Source: Fusobacteriaceae bacterium
GTDB lineage: Bacteria; Fusobacteriota; Fusobacteriia; Fusobacteriales; Fusobacteriaceae
Length of the DNA: 45,720 bases
Direction of reading: 5' to 3'
Assembly (NCBI GenBank): GCA_031272945.1
Contig: JAISST010000158.1
Coordinates: 1 to 45,720 of the forward strand
Below the pieces are notes generated by a model. That model saw nothing but the letters and a program-made list of their open reading frames with translations. It searched no databases and was not told the origin of the DNA. Numbering within the stretch: position 1 is the first letter of the stretch; each line of letters begins with the position of its first letter. Shown here piece by piece: positions 45,091 through 45,720 of the stretch. The translations under genes and the position numbers were made by a program.

Positions 45091-45344
45091 TTTATCACCT
45101 CACTTTTAAGATCAAAAAAGATTGTTTTGTATAAAACACAAACTATTTGTGCCTATATTAAACAACGTAATGCGCAAAAAGTAAAATTCAATTATTTCGT
45201 AGAAATACATTCCAAAAAAGAATGGTTATTTAAAATAATTATTCCATTTTGTTATTAAATAGCTTGCTTTTCCATGCGATTTGTGATAGAATAGTGTCGT
45301 CATAATAAAGAATATCCCACCCGATTTGAATCGCAGGAGAGCCG

Positions 45345-45720
45345 ATGGACGAAAGAGATTTTGAATTGATCGCTGTTTTGGAAAAAACAAAAAATATCAC
45401 CCGAGCCTCGGAAATTCTCTTTACCTCTCAATCCGCCCTATCCAAACGAATCAGCGCCATAGAACAGGAATTGGGCGTACCCCTGATCGTGCGGTCCCGT
45501 TATGGCGTGCATTTTACGCCTGAAGGAGAAGAAGTGCGTAAAAAAACGGAAGAAGCGGCGGACATTTTGCGGCGGATGCGGGAAGTTCTCGACGGACAGA
45601 GAGATGCGATCTGTGGGACAATCCATATCGGCGTTTCTGTGAACTACGCGCTCTACCGTTTTCCCGAGACGCTTTCTTTGTACAGAAAGAAATATCCCCA
45701 GGTCAATACGCACATCATCA
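45345..45720 (+). CDS. LysR-family transcriptional regulator, 3'-truncated by the window edge
   Basis: MDERDFELIAVLEKTKNITRASEILFTSQSALSKRISAIEQELGVPLIVRSRYGVHFTPEGEE... Divergent from the cit operon. Confidence 0.92.
   Translation, partial: MDERDFELIAVLEKTKNITRASEILFTSQSALSKRISAIEQELGVPLIVRSRYGVHFTPEGEEVRKKTEEAADILRRMREVLDGQRDAICGTIHIGVSVNYALYRFPETLSLYRKKYPQVNTHII

Overview
This is a roughly 45.7 kb chromosomal window with moderate GC, probably from a diderm anaerobe (inferred from GmhB, the division cluster, and the citrate lyase and methionine gamma-lyase loci; taxonomy not proven). From left to right it contains: a sugar isomerase/epimerase plus RbsA/RbsC/SBP-type ABC transporter operon; an M23 peptidase; a GntP-type permease, LysR regulator, MaoC hydratase, CoA-transferase and SDR group that looks like a hydroxy-acid pathway; CorA and RluA; dCMP deaminase and GmhB; a compact dcw cluster (murF-mraY-murD-murG-murC-murB-ddl-ftsQ-ftsA-ftsZ); a TIGR02757-family protein, a LysE exporter and tRNA-Ser(CGA); a small AT-rich islet of gene remnants, including a deleted NADAR gene and an ADP-ribosyltransferase-like fragment; RidA and a flavin reductase; a protein built of exact 32-residue (96-bp) repeats; a sigma-54 activator divergent from a methionine gamma-lyase/M20/YfcC operon with a recognisable -24/-12 promoter; and a citrate lyase operon (citD-citE-citF-transporter-lactonase-citG) divergent from a truncated LysR gene. 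The items most worth following up are the toxin/antitoxin-like remnant islet beside tRNA-Ser, the 96-bp repeat protein, the unusual sigma-54 regulator and its target operon, the lactonase inside the citrate lyase operon, and a shared ATTCATAA motif around the LysR/MaoC/permease genes. No CRISPR array, rRNA, intact transposon or prophage was seen.
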